Shown here piece after piece: positions 22,604 to 30,516 of a stretch of 64,000 nt of DNA. Position 1 is the first letter of the stretch, and every line of letters starts with the position of its first letter. Under the pieces are notes generated by a model, which saw nothing but the letters and a program-made list of their open reading frames with translations, was not told the DNA's origin and did not search any database. The stretch is taken from positions 35,060 to 99,059 of the IMG/VR virus record IMGVR_UViG_3300035086_000100; one strand, given 5' to 3'. The stretch comes from a virus. The translations under genes were made by a program, and so were the position numbers.

Positions 22604-23127
22604 CTCACCCCCTCACCGAATTCGCCCACTCGCGGCGGCGCGCACCGTACGTAAGCAGCGGGGTTCTGGTTTCCCCTGTGACGCTCAAGGCCGGGCTGGC
22701 CGTGGCGAGAGTTGGGGCGCTCGTCCATCACGTCGGCGCGGCGGCTTCCGTTCTCAACGGCGACCGCATCCAGTACGGCGCTCAGTGGCTGTGCAACTCG
22801 GGCGCGAACGACGTGATCTTGCTCGCGGACGTCAGCGCCCACAGCGGCCAAGCGTGCGTCCGGTGTGCCGACAAGGCCGCCGGGAGCTTCATCTACCGCT
22901 GCTTCGGCGAGGCTGACCTGCTGCTCTACATCGGCAGCACTGCCGGATATGCCGCACGGATGAAGCGGCACGCAGCGAAATCGGCTTGGTGGCCCGACGT
23001 CGCGCGCATCACGAAGGAGGGGTACGGGTCGATCTCGGAGGCTCGTGCCGCCGAACGGCGTGCCATCCGAGCCGAGGTACCGCAGCACAACAGCCATCGG
23101 TACGCGGCCGAGGCGGTGGCGTCATGA
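22600..23127 (+). CDS. GIY-YIG-like nuclease domain protein (175 aa)
   Basis: ATGA overlap upstream. The N-terminal ~85 residues contain a cysteine pair (ACVRCADKAAG). The C-terminal half matches the GIY-YIG pattern: FIYRCFGEADLLLYIGST, a basic helix ARMKRHAA, the conserved Glu in SEARAAERRAI and a closing PQHN. GIY-YIG enzymes cut one or both DNA strands; phage versions are homing or repair nucleases. Target unknown. Confidence 0.75.
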   Translation: MTHPLTEFAHSRRRAPYVSSGVLVSPVTLKAGLAVARVGALVHHVGAAASVLNGDRIQYGAQWLCNSGANDVILLADVSAHSGQACVRCADKAAGSFIYRCFGEADLLLYIGSTAGYAARMKRHAAKSAWWPDVARITKEGYGSISEARAAERRAIRAEVPQHNSHRYAAEAVAS

Positions 23128-23300
23128 CCACCTGTAGGACCGTCGCAGAAGTCACCGAGGCCGCCAGGGAAGACGCGGCGAGGGAAGACCAGCCGCTCAC
23201 TCAGCCCCAGGCCGACTTCTGGGCCGCACTCACCGCCCCGCATCGCAAGCCGCCCGAGAGCGCTGACCAGCCGGGCGAAGCCGCCCCCGAGGCCGCCTAG
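23124..23300 (+). CDS. hypothetical acidic protein (58 aa)
   Basis: ATGA overlap upstream, terminator hairpin downstream. Short, acidic and helical (TVAEVTEAAREDAAREDQPL). No family recognised. Confidence 0.58.
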   Translation: MTTCRTVAEVTEAAREDAAREDQPLTQPQADFWAALTAPHRKPPESADQPGEAAPEAA

Positions 23301-23313
23301 GGCACGAAAAAAA

Positions 23314-23347
23314 CCGGCCCGCCCTGCGGCAAACAGGACGGGACCGG
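23314..23347. terminator. hairpin terminator with A-tract
   Basis: CCGGCCCGCCCTG (23314-23326) pairs with CAGGACGGGACCGG (23334-23347) with one bulge, and AAAAAAA precedes it. It lies between the gene ending at 23300 and the one starting at 23400. Confidence 0.62.
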
Positions 23348-23399
23348 GAGGGCTTCAGAGGCCCCAGGCAAGACAAACGGTAGCAGAGAGGACCAGGCA

Positions 23400-23921
23400 A
23401 TGCACGCACGATCGGCAGCGACGGTAGCTGCGCTAGAGGCCGAGGTCGGCCGTCAGCTGACCGGGCCCGAGGTCGGGGCCATGTTCCGGGTCGACCCCAA
23501 GACCGTGACCCGCTGGGCACGCCAGGGCAAGCTCACGGCGGGCAGGACCCCGGGCGGGCGGCGGCTGTACAGCGAGCGGGAGGTCGCGGATCTCCTGCGC
23601 AGGCAGACCTGCCATCCGGCGCCCGGTCAGCCCGTCCGGCCCGTCCTGCCCGTGAAGGCAGGCCCGACAGCCGAGACGCTGGCCGAGGTAGCGGCGCTGA
23701 ACGCCGACTACCCGGGCTGGCACGTGTGGCTGTCCGACGCCGGGATGGTGTACGCCACGTGCAACCGGCCCTCCGCCGTGGACCCGGGGCAGGCCGGGCT
23801 GACCGAGCACGCGGACGCGCCGTGGCGGATGCGGGCGGTCCTGGCCGGGTTCGAGACCGCTGACCGGGAGAAGGCGCGGCGGTCAAGCGCTGACGCGATG
23901 CTCGCCGCGTGGAGTGCCTGA
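23400..23921 (+). CDS. BldC-like HTH protein (173 aa)
   Basis: ATG 23400 has GAGAGGA upstream. Residues ~20-65 match the BldC/MerR-like DNA-binding domain (LTGPEVGAMFRVDPKTVTRW, RTPGGRRLYSEREVADLLRR). BldC itself is ~68 residues; here ~100 more follow with PGWHVWLSDAGMVYAT and a helical end. BldC-like proteins control development and often occur in actinophages. The C-terminal domain is unknown. Confidence 0.82.
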   Translation: MHARSAATVAALEAEVGRQLTGPEVGAMFRVDPKTVTRWARQGKLTAGRTPGGRRLYSEREVADLLRRQTCHPAPGQPVRPVLPVKAGPTAETLAEVAALNADYPGWHVWLSDAGMVYATCNRPSAVDPGQAGLTEHADAPWRMRAVLAGFETADREKARRSSADAMLAAWSA

Positions 23922-23953
23922 TGCCCGCCATCCACGTCGCCAGCGCCGCCGAG
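23915..23953 (+). repeat. 39-bp direct repeat, copy 1
   Basis: Covers the stop of the BldC-like gene and the first codons (MPAIHVASAAE) of the PP-loop gene. A copy with a single mismatch lies at 24847-24885, at the start of the next gene. Confidence 0.85.
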
Positions 23954-24853
23954 CCAGCAATCCGTGTTCTGAGCCTCGGTGCCGGAGTGCAGTCGACCAC
24001 GCTGCTGCTGATGTCGCTTGAGGGCATCCTGCCGAAGCTGGACTACGCGATCTTCGCCGACACCGACTGGGAGCCGAAGCGGGTCTACGACCACCTTGAC
24101 CTTGTAACCGAAGCGGCAGCAAGTGCGGGGCTTCCCGTGCTGCGCGTCAGTAGCGGCAACCTCCGGGCCGACACGATCGACCCAGTCCACCGATACGCGT
24201 CGATCCCGTACTTCATCAAGAACGCCGACGGCAGCCTCGGCATGGGGCGCCGGCAGTGCACCAGCGAATACAAGCTGGCCCCGATCCGCCGCAAGGTCCG
24301 CGAACTGCTCGGCGCTAACGCACCCGACTTCAGGCGAGTTCCGAGAGGCCGGGTAGCAGAGCAGTGGGTCGGCTTCAGCGCTGACGAGATCGGGCGCGTT
24401 AACGACAGCTACAGCGTCCTGTACCAGCGGGCCGCGTACCCGCTGCTTGACCTTGGCATGGACCGCAAGGCATGCGAGCGGTGGCTGCGGTCGCGCGGCT
24501 GGACCTCGGTAGCCAAGAGCGCATGCATCGGGTGCCCGTTCCACGGCAACAAGCAATGGCGCGACCTCCGCGACAACAATCCCGCCGAATGGGCGGACGC
24601 GGTGGAGTTTGACCGCGCCATCCGGAAAGGCGGCGGCAAGGGCATCCCGCTGAACGGCGAGGCATTCCTGCATTCGTCGCGCGTGCCGCTCGATATCGCG
24701 CCCATCGACCGGGTCACCTCGGCTGAGTGGAAATCCCGCCAGGGTGACCTCCTCGACATCATCGCCGATGAGGAGATGGCCGAGCAGGGCAACCCTGACG
24801 GCTGCTCGCCTTACGGCTGCCGCTCCGGTGCACGGCTGGGTGGTGCTGCCTGA
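23921..24853 (+). CDS. PP-loop (PAPS-reductase-like) enzyme
   Basis: ATG 23921 shares one base with the previous stop (TGATG); 310 residues. The N-terminal VLSLGAGVQSTTLLLM is a P-loop for the N-type ATP pyrophosphatase fold, and FADTDWEPKRVYDHL and the MGRRQCTSEYKL region follow. A conserved CIGCPFH and a late CSPYGC could bind metal or a cluster. Phage genes of this type are annotated as phosphoadenosine phosphosulfate reductases, though many probably adenylate or thiolate nucleic acid or other substrates, like DndC. No sulfate-assimilation gene is nearby, so a role in DNA or RNA modification is the more attractive guess. Confidence 0.82.
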   Translation: MPAIHVASAAEPAIRVLSLGAGVQSTTLLLMSLEGILPKLDYAIFADTDWEPKRVYDHLDLVTEAAASAGLPVLRVSSGNLRADTIDPVHRYASIPYFIKNADGSLGMGRRQCTSEYKLAPIRRKVRELLGANAPDFRRVPRGRVAEQWVGFSADEIGRVNDSYSVLYQRAAYPLLDLGMDRKACERWLRSRGWTSVAKSACIGCPFHGNKQWRDLRDNNPAEWADAVEFDRAIRKGGGKGIPLNGEAFLHSSRVPLDIAPIDRVTSAEWKSRQGDLLDIIADEEMAEQGNPDGCSPYGCRSGARLGGAA

Positions 24854-24885
24854 TGCCCGCCATCCACATCGCCAGCGCCGCCGAG
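24847..24885 (+). repeat. 39-bp direct repeat, copy 2
   Basis: Second copy of the repeat at 23915-23953, with one difference (A instead of G). It covers the stop of the PP-loop gene and the first codons (MPAIHIASAAE) of the following gene, so two neighbouring proteins share their N-terminus. Confidence 0.85.
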
Positions 24886-25101
24886 AGGCCGGATACCCGC
24901 CATGAGTGCCCGTGCTGCCGCAGGAACCTGCCCGCCCCGCTGTTCATGTGCTCGGGCTGCGAGCGGGCGGTTCCGAAGCGGACCAGGGACGCGATGGCCG
25001 CAGCCGTGGAGCGGGACGACCGCGAGGCGTGGACGGTCCTGCGATCTCAGGCCGTCACCGAAGTCACCGCCAAGCTCGCAGCAAGGAAGGCAGCAGCATG
25101 A
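24853..25101 (+). CDS. small zinc-ribbon protein (82 aa)
   Basis: ATG 24853 shares one base with the previous stop. The first 11 residues repeat those of the PP-loop protein. Then a zinc ribbon follows (CPCCRRNLPAPLFMCSGC), and a helical C-terminal part. Function unknown. Confidence 0.7.
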   Translation: MPAIHIASAAERPDTRHECPCCRRNLPAPLFMCSGCERAVPKRTRDAMAAAVERDDREAWTVLRSQAVTEVTAKLAARKAAA

Positions 25102-25535
25102 CCACCACGACGCAGGTGTCCGATACCCCGGTCGCCGAGGAGACCCTGAAAGCGCTGGGCCTGACGGTCCTGTACGGGCCGCTGCCGGGGGAGCCGGGAG
25201 GCCCGCCGCTGCCGGAAGGGCGCCGTGTCCGGGGGGTGTGGGAGGCCATCGCGGTCTACGCGGCACGGCACGGCGGGCCGGTGATGCGCCCGGAAGTCAA
25301 GCCGGCGATCGTCGCGGAGCCCGAGACAGGCCCCTTGCCGCCCTCATGGCAGAGGCAACTGGGGGCGTACCGGCGGATGGCCGGTTCCGTGCCCGTAACG
25401 CCAGCCGATCCGGTGCTGCCCGGTGACGACCCGGAGCCAGCCCAGCCCGTGATGCCCGCCGGGCAAGAGGACGGCTGGGACTGCTCGATGACTGCCGTGC
25501 TGCCGCGCGTAACGGAGCAAGGGGGGACGCCGTGA
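25098..25535 (+). CDS. hypothetical protein (145 aa)
   Basis: ATGA overlap upstream, GTGA overlap downstream. Mostly Pro/Gly/Glu-rich and probably flexible, with one ordered patch (GVWEAIAVYAARHGGPVM). No family recognised. Confidence 0.6.
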   Translation: MTTTTQVSDTPVAEETLKALGLTVLYGPLPGEPGGPPLPEGRRVRGVWEAIAVYAARHGGPVMRPEVKPAIVAEPETGPLPPSWQRQLGAYRRMAGSVPVTPADPVLPGDDPEPAQPVMPAGQEDGWDCSMTAVLPRVTEQGGTP

Positions 25536-25750
25536 GCGCCGGGATGTTCCAGGGACCGAAGTTCGCCGGCCTCGGCGGGCTCAGGCACTTCGGGCAGCCC
25601 GACCCCGTGCCCGACCCGGTGTCATGGCGGGGATTCTCCCCGGTCCAGCGGAACGCCGCCTGGGACCGCCTCGCTGACGCGACCGCCAACGGCACTCCCG
25701 CCGAGATGGCCAGCGCCCGCGAGTACCTGATCAACGGGCCGGCGTCATGA
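25532..25750 (+). CDS. hypothetical protein (72 aa)
   Basis: GTG start in a GTGA overlap. WRGFSPVQRNAAWDRLADAT is the most structured part. No family recognised. Confidence 0.6.
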   Translation: MSAGMFQGPKFAGLGGLRHFGQPDPVPDPVSWRGFSPVQRNAAWDRLADATANGTPAEMASAREYLINGPAS

Positions 25751-26061
25751 GCGCGGTCACCGTCCCGGCGATGCTCCGGGGCTTCGCGCGGGCCAACGAC
25801 GAGCGCTCCCGGTCGGCTGGGGAACGCGACCGGAACACCGCCCGCATCATCCTCGACGACGAGCGGCTGTGCGACGTGCCGGAGTCCTGGGTGGTCATCG
25901 CCCATGCGCGGGCGGAGCATCCCGAGACCGATTCGTGGGCTGAGATCGGCGAGGCCCTCGGATGGACCAAGGACCGCGCCCTCGCGTGCTGGCGGCGGCT
26001 CATCGTCTCGCTGGGCTACGCCGAACCGAAGCCGGCTTACCACGTTAAGGACCGCTCATGA
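25747..26061 (+). CDS. WhiA-like HTH protein (104 aa)
   Basis: ATGA overlaps on both sides. Residues ~40-95 (DVPESWVVIAHARAEHPETD, SWAEIGEALGWTKDRALACW) resemble the C-terminal helix-turn-helix of WhiA, which is also found as a single domain in actinophages. Probably a DNA-binding regulator. Confidence 0.62.
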   Translation: MSAVTVPAMLRGFARANDERSRSAGERDRNTARIILDDERLCDVPESWVVIAHARAEHPETDSWAEIGEALGWTKDRALACWRRLIVSLGYAEPKPAYHVKDRS

Positions 26062-26309
26062 GCACCGCCACGGCCAGCACCAGCGAAGAGACCCAGGCGG
26101 CCTGGGACCACCTCGCGGAATGCCTGCGCACGCTTAACGCTCTCGGTACCGGGGCCATGCACTGGTCGGAACGGTTCGCCGAGGAAGACCTCCCTCTGGG
26201 GTTGCCGCTTCAGGAAGCCGCCATCGAGGTAGCGGCGGGCGAGGCGGACGAGGCCCGCAGGGCGCTGCTGGCCAGGGGCGTGGACGTGCCGGATGAGGTC
26301 GGATCGTGA
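26058..26309 (+). CDS. hypothetical acidic protein (83 aa)
   Basis: Coupled on both sides. Acidic and helical (LQEAAIEVAAGEADEARRAL). No family recognised; possibly an accessory to the nuclease that follows. Confidence 0.6.
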   Translation: MSTATASTSEETQAAWDHLAECLRTLNALGTGAMHWSERFAEEDLPLGLPLQEAAIEVAAGEADEARRALLARGVDVPDEVGS

Positions 26310-27523
26310 TGGCGATCGCAGAGCCGGCCAGCCTCGCGCCGGTCACTGACAAGAACTCCGGGGAGCGTTTTTATCCCTACCCCCGCAACGGGAAGCAGCT
26401 CGACTCGGTTACCTACCTGATCGGCGCCACGCAATCCAAGGCGTACCTGCGGGACTGGTACGCCGCGTCGGCCCTGGGCTGGGCAGCGGACAACCTTGAA
26501 CTGTTCCTGAAGACGCTCCGGGAGAAGGGCCGCAAGGACGCGATAGCGCTGGGGGCGGACGCCGCCGAGCAGGTCCGGCTGATCAAGGCGGACTGCGGCA
26601 CCTACGTTCACGACGTGGTCGAGGCGCTGACCTTGTGGGCCGCGTCGCCGCCCGGAACCGGTGCATCCGTCCCGCTCCCGCTGCTGCCCGATCACCTTGA
26701 GAACGCGCTCTACGACGGCGAGCCGCTGGCCGATATCGCGGCGTTCATGGTCGAGGGGTTCATCAACTTCATCGGCGCGTTCGGCTCCCCGAAGATCCTC
26801 GCGGCGGAGATGCAGGTCTACCACGAGCCGCTGGGGCTGGCCGGAACCCTGGACCTGATCATCGAGCTGGACGGGTACGCGATCAGCTTCGGGACCGGGC
26901 CGGACGGTGCCGACGAGATCGTGGCGTGCCCCGGCAACGTCCTGACGATCTGCATAGACGTCAAGACGGGCCGCGATCCGGACGCCACGTGGAAAGAGCA
27001 ACTGGCCGCTTACCGGCGGATGCTCGAATGCCTGGTCGGGCTGGGCGAGCTCCGGCCGATGCCGAAGACGGACTGCGGCGCGGTGCTGCACCTGAGGCCC
27101 GAGTACCCGGAGGGCTACCTGCTTCAGCTCGTGTCCGCGCGCGATGACGAGCCGGCGTGGCAGAGGTTCCTGGCGATGGCGAACGGGTGCAAGGAACGCC
27201 AGGCAGCCAAGGGCAAGCCGGGACCGTCGATCAGGGCACTGCGTCCCGATGGCACGATGCCCGGTCCCCGGATCTGCGACATGGCCGGGGAGGGCTACGG
27301 GCGGGCTCTGGCGCCGCTGGCTAGGGCGCTGGGCGCTGACGCCGAACTGGCCACCGTGGCGGGATTCACGGCTGAGGAACTGCTGGCCGTCAAGGGCATC
27401 GGGCTGGTGCTGCTCGGCCAGATCCGGACCATGCTCGCCGCACGGCGGATGTACCTCAAGGGCGAGGAACTGCTGCCCGTCCTCCATGCGGTTCGCGAAT
27501 CCATTCAGCGGGAGGTGGCCTGA
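26306..27523 (+). CDS. RecB/Cas4-like PD-(D/E)XK nuclease (405 aa)
   Basis: The nuclease core lies around residues 165-260: AEMQVYHEPLGLAGTLDLII carries the first acidic residues, ICIDVKTGRDP the (D/E)XK pair, and WKEQLAAYRRM the QxxxY helix of the RecB/Cas4 group. The C-terminal ~60 residues contain VKGIGLVLLGQI, which looks like a helix-hairpin-helix. Phage enzymes of this class are exonucleases in recombination and repair. GTG 26306 overlaps the previous stop; ATG 26309 is an alternative. Confidence 0.8.
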   Translation: MMAIAEPASLAPVTDKNSGERFYPYPRNGKQLDSVTYLIGATQSKAYLRDWYAASALGWAADNLELFLKTLREKGRKDAIALGADAAEQVRLIKADCGTYVHDVVEALTLWAASPPGTGASVPLPLLPDHLENALYDGEPLADIAAFMVEGFINFIGAFGSPKILAAEMQVYHEPLGLAGTLDLIIELDGYAISFGTGPDGADEIVACPGNVLTICIDVKTGRDPDATWKEQLAAYRRMLECLVGLGELRPMPKTDCGAVLHLRPEYPEGYLLQLVSARDDEPAWQRFLAMANGCKERQAAKGKPGPSIRALRPDGTMPGPRICDMAGEGYGRALAPLARALGADAELATVAGFTAEELLAVKGIGLVLLGQIRTMLAARRMYLKGEELLPVLHAVRESIQREVA

Positions 27524-27524
27524 C

Positions 27525-28628
27525 ATGCCCGTACTCGACTTGCAAAGACGCGCCTACCAGTCCGGCCGGATCAGGCTCGGCCAGGCGGTGAAGACCGGCA
27601 AGCAGGACAAGGCCGGCAGGGACATCACCCGGCCGGTGAAGCTCGACACACTCCGTTTCACCTCGCCGTCCCGCTTCCAGGTGGAAGCGGCGGCACTGGC
27701 CTACGAAGGCGAGGTGTGCCCGTGGGACAACCGGGGCCGCAAGGAGTGGGAAGTGATCACGGCGGTCAGCGAGATCATGGTCGCCATCCCGCCCGCCGCT
27801 GACGCGATCTCCCAGTGGTACGAGATGTGGACCGGGGGCGGGTGCCAGAGACGTTGCGACTCCCAGCACGAGCAGAAGTCCGGCGGATCCTGCCTGTGCC
27901 CGCATGCGCAAGACCCGGATGACGAAGACGAAGTAGACCGGATGGCGCGGGAGCGCGCCCGGCTGTCCAAGCTGATGCCGCCTCAGGCGTGCGGGCTGAA
28001 GACCCGGGTTTCCCTTGTCCTGCCCGACCTGCCCGACGTCGGGGTGTGGCGGCTGGACACGGGCGGCTTCTACGCGGCCGGGGAGCTGATCGGCAAGGCC
28101 GAGCTGATGGCGCTGTGCCGTGACAGAAACTTGTTCCTTCCGGCCCGGCTGTGGATTGACCACCGGGTAGACGTCGTTAACGGCCAGACCAGGAAATACC
28201 CGGTCCCGGCGCTGGAGATCCTGAAGACGTTCCGCCAGGTAGCCACGGGAGAGCTTGAGGAAGCCGGGTGGGCCGCTCAGCTTCCGCCCGCGCCGGGCCA
28301 GCCGCTCGCAATCGCGGCTCCATCGCCAGGCGTGCCCCGGCCCGGTCCTGCATCGGCCGGCACGACAGGAGCAACCGGGCCGGGGTACCCCGAACCACCG
28401 GAACTAGCTGAGGACGAGCGGAAATACCAGCTAGCCCAGGCCATCGCCGACGAGTGCGCGGGCGAGATCGCGGGAGACCGGTTCAACTTCCTGTGCGCCG
28501 AGGCCCGGGGCAAGCACCTTGAAGGCGAGTACGTGTTCATCACCGCCGACCACGTGTCCGGCCCGGTCCTGCCGCTGAGCGAGCGCCTGACGGACCTGTG
28601 GGCACAGAAGGTCAAGGGGGCGGCATGA
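27525..28628 (+). CDS. phiC31 gp3-like recombination directionality factor family protein
   Basis: The 367-residue protein starts MPVLDLQRRAYQSGRIRLG and continues with LTFRFTSPS-like and SQWYEMWTGGGCQRRCDS signatures, then CGLKTRVSLVLPDLPDVGVW and RLDTGGFYAAGEL. I recognise these as the family that includes phiC31 gp3, which reverses the direction of serine-integrase recombination. The C-terminal third is Pro-rich, then helical (YQLAQAIADECAGEIAGDRF). A serine integrase is encoded 6 kb to the left, so a functional pair is likely. In many elements the same family has been annotated only as hypothetical, so direct evidence is needed. Confidence 0.75.
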   Translation: MPVLDLQRRAYQSGRIRLGQAVKTGKQDKAGRDITRPVKLDTLRFTSPSRFQVEAAALAYEGEVCPWDNRGRKEWEVITAVSEIMVAIPPAADAISQWYEMWTGGGCQRRCDSQHEQKSGGSCLCPHAQDPDDEDEVDRMARERARLSKLMPPQACGLKTRVSLVLPDLPDVGVWRLDTGGFYAAGELIGKAELMALCRDRNLFLPARLWIDHRVDVVNGQTRKYPVPALEILKTFRQVATGELEEAGWAAQLPPAPGQPLAIAAPSPGVPRPGPASAGTTGATGPGYPEPPELAEDERKYQLAQAIADECAGEIAGDRFNFLCAEARGKHLEGEYVFITADHVSGPVLPLSERLTDLWAQKVKGAA

Positions 28629-28831
28629 CGCTCGCCGAATGCGCCGATGCGCTTGCCGCCGGGTTCAGGGTCATCTACAGCCCGTTTAACCCCGACGACC
28701 CGGAAGAGGCCGGCGTCATCACCTCGGTAGGGGAGACGTTCGCCCATGTCCGGTACGGGGCCGATCTCGGCTCCCGGGCCACTAACCCGGAACGGCTGAG
28801 CCTGGCCGGCTATCCGGCGGTGACCGGATGA
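28625..28831 (+). CDS. hypothetical small beta-type protein (68 aa)
   Basis: ATGA overlaps on both sides. VIYSPFNPDDPEEAGVITSV and FAHVRYGADLGSRAT look like a small SH3-like fold common in phages. No defined function. Confidence 0.62.
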   Translation: MTLAECADALAAGFRVIYSPFNPDDPEEAGVITSVGETFAHVRYGADLGSRATNPERLSLAGYPAVTG

Positions 28832-29391
28832 ACCGTAACGGCAGGCTGAATCCCGGCTGCGGCCAGAGGAGATTCAGTAGCCAGCTAGCGGCAGAGAAGG
28901 CGCTGGCCAAGGCCCTGCTGCTGCCCGGCAACGCTGACGACGACCGCAGCGTGAAGCCGTGCAAGACGCGGGGCTGCGGAGGCTGGCACCTGTCCGAGTC
29001 CGACCACGAGACCGGGTTCAGCGCGACTGTGAGGCTTGCCGTACGCAAGCGAGCCGGTGGCGGGGACGTGAACGACGCCCGGTGCGAGTCCTGCAACATC
29101 TGGCTAGGCCGCTACGGCGGTCAGGTACAGCACATCGTGGCCCGGATGATCGGCGGCTCCCGCAAGCGGAACGGCATCACGAACGGCTGCCTGCTCTGCG
29201 GCAACTCGCTGACCGGCTGTCATGGCCTGTGCGAGGCCAGGAGCGAGCACATGCGCGCAAGAGGGTTCTGGCGCAAGTCGTCGGACCCGGTGATCCCGCT
29301 GATGCTCCACGGCGAGCAGTCAGGCGTCCTCGTTCACCTGACGCCAGAGGGCGGCTACGAGGTCGCGCGGCCAGGAGAGGAGGCAGCGTGA
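28828..29391 (+). CDS. HNH-type endonuclease (187 aa)
   Basis: The N-terminal half carries a CKTRGCGGWHLS patch. The C-terminal half shows an HNH core: CESCNIWLG, VQHIVARMIGG with its His, NGCLLCGN, then GCHGLCE. This fits a beta-beta-alpha metal nuclease with structural zinc. Phage HNH enzymes act in packaging, homing or host-DNA degradation; the role here is open. Confidence 0.75.
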   Translation: MNRNGRLNPGCGQRRFSSQLAAEKALAKALLLPGNADDDRSVKPCKTRGCGGWHLSESDHETGFSATVRLAVRKRAGGGDVNDARCESCNIWLGRYGGQVQHIVARMIGGSRKRNGITNGCLLCGNSLTGCHGLCEARSEHMRARGFWRKSSDPVIPLMLHGEQSGVLVHLTPEGGYEVARPGEEAA

Positions 29392-29600
29392 CCTGGCTCC
29401 TGATCTACGTCGCGGCCATGCTCACGGCCCTCGTCGTCGTCAGCGCGGCATGCCGGCGCCTCGGTGACCTGCCCCGTGATGTCCCGCTGCACGGGGAACC
29501 GCTGACCGAAGCCGAACGCGCGGTCATCGCCGCCTGCGAGGCCGAATTCGCTGCGGATGCCGGTGACCGCGAGCCGGAAGACGAGCGGGGGCAGCGATGA
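29388..29600 (+). CDS. single-span membrane protein (70 aa)
   Basis: GTG 29388 in a GTGA overlap. WLLIYVAAMLTALVVVSAAC is a membrane helix, followed by a charged cytoplasmic tail with TEAERAVIAACEAEF. Function unknown. Confidence 0.62.
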   Translation: MTWLLIYVAAMLTALVVVSAACRRLGDLPRDVPLHGEPLTEAERAVIAACEAEFAADAGDREPEDERGQR

Positions 29601-30355
29601 CTCCTGTCCCGTACTGGTCAGCACCTGACGTTGACCTGTTCCTCGGTGACTGCCGGGAAATCCTGCCCGCGCTCGGCGTGACCGCCGACTGCATTGTCGC
29701 CGATCCGCCCTATGGCGAAACATCGCTGCCGTGGGACCGGTGGCCTTCCGGCTGGCTCGATGCCGCCTCGCTCGTCACCAAGTCACTGTGGTGCTTCGGG
29801 TCGCTGCGGATGTTCCTTGACCAGCGCGATGAGTTCGCGCGATGGAAACTCAGCCAGGATCTCATCTGGGAGAAGCAGAACGGCTCGGGTTTCGATACCG
29901 ACCGCTTCAAGCGCGTTCACGAGGTAATTGCCCACTGGTACCGCGATGGCTGGGCGGCCATCCATCACGACGTACCTCGCGAGCAGGGTGCACCGCGTTC
30001 GGCGTCGATGTACAGGAGCAGGGCCGGCGGCGACCATCGCGGGCAGATCCACGCGTCAGAGGTGCAGCGGGATTCACTGCGACTCGCGCTCTCTGTTATC
30101 AGGATCAGGAACTTGCAGGGCCGGGCATTGCACCCCACCGAGAAGCCGGTCGGCATCCTTGACCCGCTCATCGCCTACGCCTGCCCGCCCGGCGGGCTGG
30201 TCATCGATCCGTTCGCCGGATCAGGCAGCACTCTTGACGCGGCCCGCTGTAGCGGCAGGCGCGCAATCGGCATCGAGGCGAACGAGAAATACATCGAACT
30301 AGCCGCCCGCCGCCTCTCGCAAGGGGACCTGTTCGGCGGACTGGAGGCGTCGTGA
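29597..30355 (+). CDS. DNA methyltransferase, DPPY type (252 aa)
   Basis: VADPPYGE (motif IV, ~residue 36) comes before VIDPFAGSGSTLDAA (motif I, ~206), the order of beta-class N6-adenine/N4-cytosine enzymes; HPTEKPV lies just before motif I. A short variable region for target recognition is between. No restriction endonuclease is adjacent, so it is an orphan, as usual in phages. A second member of the same kind lies at 31668. Confidence 0.88.
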   Translation: MTPVPYWSAPDVDLFLGDCREILPALGVTADCIVADPPYGETSLPWDRWPSGWLDAASLVTKSLWCFGSLRMFLDQRDEFARWKLSQDLIWEKQNGSGFDTDRFKRVHEVIAHWYRDGWAAIHHDVPREQGAPRSASMYRSRAGGDHRGQIHASEVQRDSLRLALSVIRIRNLQGRALHPTEKPVGILDPLIAYACPPGGLVIDPFAGSGSTLDAARCSGRRAIGIEANEKYIELAARRLSQGDLFGGLEAS

Positions 30356-30516
30356 TCGCCGCTATCGCTGTCCTGCTGGCCGCGCGAATCCTGCACGGCC
30401 TCATCTCCCGTAAGGACCGGACCCGTCCCCGGTACCCGCTCGGTGAGCTGCTTGACCTTTCCCGTACCGACCTAGACCACCCGTGCTGTGGAGTTCATCA
30501 GGAGAGAGCGCAATGA
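30352..30516 (+). CDS. small membrane-anchored protein (54 aa)
   Basis: GTG 30352 overlaps the methylase stop (GTGA) and its TGA overlaps the next ATG (ATGA). IAAIAVLLAARILHGLIS is a probable membrane helix, followed by a basic stretch and HPCCGVH. The end of the frame contains the ribosome-binding site (GGAGAG) of the next gene. Confidence 0.55.
   Translation: MIAAIAVLLAARILHGLISRKDRTRPRYPLGELLDLSRTDLDHPCCGVHQERAQ

Noticed and set aside
23915-24885. 39-bp direct repeats considered as attL/attR of a small inserted element
   Set aside because: No integrase or transposase lies between them and both copies keep gene starts intact; kept as a finding on cassette duplication instead.
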